Source: Acidimicrobiales bacterium (GTDB lineage Bacteria > Actinomycetota > Acidimicrobiia > Acidimicrobiales > JANYDT01). From it: a stretch of 7,945 nucleotides of DNA. The stretch lies in NCBI GenBank assembly GCA_025358985.1, contig JANYHQ010000350.1, positions 1-7,945 of the forward strand, in the 5' to 3' direction. The translations under genes were made by a program, and so were the position numbers. How positions within the stretch are numbered: the stretch's first letter is position 1; each line of letters begins with the position of its first letter. The notes under the pieces are model-generated. The model had not been told where the DNA came from. It made no database searches and was given only the letters and a program-made list of their open reading frames with translations. This document shows, one piece after another, positions 6,780-7,945 of the stretch.

Positions 6780-6799
6780 CGAGGGTAGATCAGCCCTCG
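6780..6799. promoter_or_regulatory. 6-bp hairpin directly before the malic enzyme start
   Basis: CGAGGG 6780-6785 and CCCTCG 6794-6799 are perfectly complementary around an 8-base loop. The stem ends exactly at the base before GTG 6779, where a ribosome site would be expected, and lies in the 32-base gap after cysN. It could limit translation initiation, or weakly attenuate transcription from cysN; no T-run follows. Confidence 0.3.
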
Positions 6800-6811
6800 C
6801 CTCAGCCCCCG

Positions 6812-7945
6812 CTAGGAGAACATCAGCGCTCCGACCGTGTCATTGGTCAGCGGGTCGATGAGGATGGCGCTGCCCGTGGTGCGATTGTCGTGATAGCGGT
6901 CAACGCCTAATGGCGAGGCGCTACGCAGTACAACCGCAGCAATGTCGTTGAGCACCAATTGCTCGGCTGGTTGGTGTTCCAAGGTGGTGACGTCGAGGCG
7001 ATACTCGATAGCACTGAGTACCACGGGCGTCACGGTGGTGGTGTGCTTGAGCATCAATCGAGTCCCGGGAGCCGCCGGCTTGAGTCCCAACCAACACACT
7101 GTGGCGCGATGCTCACGGCTGGGCGTGGGCGCCGCATCCACCGGTCCCAGTAGCGACCCCCTTCCCACATCGAGATCGTGGGCCAACTCCACCGACACCG
7201 ATCGACCCAACTCGGCCAGATGTACCGCTCCACTGCCGTCGTGGATGGCGGTGATGGTGGTATCCGTCATCGATGGCAGCACCATCACGTGGTCGCCCAC
7301 CTGAGCTGAGCCACCCGAGATACGTCCGCAGTACCGGCGCTGCTCACCTACCCGGATCACCCATTGCACCGCTAGGCGCAACGGTCCCGCCGCCTCGGTG
7401 GGCTCAACCTTGATGGTTTCCAACAACTCCAGTAGTGGCGGCCCGTCGTACCAGGGCGTGGCCGATGAGCGATCCACCACATTGTCGCCGTTGAGGGCGC
7501 TCACCGGGATGGCGTGAAGCGTTTCCACTCCCAGTTCGTCGGCCAAGGAGCGGGCGGCCACCACGATGGTGTCAAACACCTCGCGATCGAAGCCCACCAG
7601 GTCCATCTTGTTCACGGCCAGCACCACTTGGCGAATACCCAACAACGATGCAATGGCCAGGTGGCGATGCGACTGTTCGATGAGTCCGGCCCGGGCGTCA
7701 ACCAACACGATGGCCACATCGGCAGTCGACGCACCGGTGACCATGTTGCGGGTGTACTGAGCGTGGCCAGGCGTGTCGGCCAGGATGAAACTGCGATGCG
7801 GCGTGGTGAAGTACCGGTACGCCACATCGATGGTGATGCCCTGCTCGCGCTCCGCCCGCAGACCGTCGGTGAGCAATGCCAGATCAGGTCGATCACTTCC
7901 ATCAGCACTCGTACGTTGTACCGCTTCGAGCTGATCACTCATCAG
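6812..7945 (-). CDS. cysN: CysN, GTPase subunit of sulfate adenylyltransferase (N-terminus beyond right edge)
   Basis: The C-terminal 377 residues of CysN. With CysD it makes adenylyl sulfate (APS) from ATP and sulfate, driven by GTP hydrolysis, in sulfate assimilation. The frame is open to the window edge. The methionine at 7942 is internal: SDQLEAVQRTS matches the stretch that follows the P-loop in this family, so the P-loop lies outside. Visible motifs (counting from that methionine) are LLTDGLRAEREQGITIDVAY (23-42), DTPGH (56-60, G3), NKMD (111-114, G4), VSAL (147-150, G5), then EF-Tu-like beta-barrel domains and the C-terminal signature DRYHDNRTTGSAILID (348-363). It stops at 6812 soon after this, with no fused APS kinase (CysC) domain. 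cysD probably lies just upstream, out of view. Confidence 0.95.
   Translation of the reverse strand: MMSDQLEAVQRTSADGSDRPDLALLTDGLRAEREQGITIDVAYRYFTTPHRSFILADTPGHAQYTRNMVTGASTADVAIVLVDARAGLIEQSHRHLAIASLLGIRQVVLAVNKMDLVGFDREVFDTIVVAARSLADELGVETLHAIPVSALNGDNVVDRSSATPWYDGPPLLELLETIKVEPTEAAGPLRLAVQWVIRVGEQRRYCGRISGGSAQVGDHVMVLPSMTDTTITAIHDGSGAVHLAELGRSVSVELAHDLDVGRGSLLGPVDAAPTPSREHRATVCWLGLKPAAPGTRLMLKHTTTVTPVVLSAIEYRLDVTTLEHQPAEQLVLNDIAAVVLRSASPLGVDRYHDNRTTGSAILIDPLTNDTVGALMFS

Overview
This looks like an ordinary chromosomal stretch from a high-GC Gram-positive bacterium, most likely an actinomycete (Actinomycetota), possibly Acidimicrobiia-like. The reasons are the G/C-rich codon positions, the GTG starts, a mycothiol-dependent-isomerase-type (TIGR03086-like) DinB protein, an actinobacterial-style AraC regulator, and Lut proteins resembling actinobacterial ones. 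The lineage is an inference. No mobile element, CRISPR array, tRNA or rRNA was seen.

Layout. (1) Bases 1-584, minus: the N-terminal 194 residues of an ABC-transporter ATPase that runs off the left edge. (2) Bases 585-694: a divergent intergenic region holding two adjacent perfect palindromes. (3) Bases 695-2097, plus: an AraC-type regulator and a TIGR03086/MDMPI-like metal-binding protein, joined by a TGATG stop/start overlap. (4) Bases 2098-2229: a convergent intergenic region made almost entirely of nested and competing inverted repeats. (5) Bases 2230-7945, all minus: cysN (5' end beyond the right edge), an ACT-domain malic enzyme, lutA, a ribbon-helix-helix (RHH) gene, lutB and lutC, in order of transcription. 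Gaps are short (about 32, 31, 16 and 64 bases, then a 4-base overlap), so this may be one transcript.

Function. LutABC is an iron-sulfur/LUD complex that oxidises L-lactate to pyruvate. Malic enzyme interconverts malate and pyruvate, so malic enzyme plus lut forms a plausible pyruvate-node unit. CysN belongs to sulfate activation and is probably only a neighbour.

The most notable observation is damage inside the lut operon. lutB lacks about 41 bases exactly at its first [4Fe-4S] motif. This shifts the frame and removes the first cluster cysteine. The small RHH gene between lutA and lutB carries an apparent single-base frameshift. All flanking genes are intact. Either the operon is decaying or the assembly has two local deletions; sequence alone cannot decide. 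I found no evidence for an undescribed defence, mobile or biosynthetic system.
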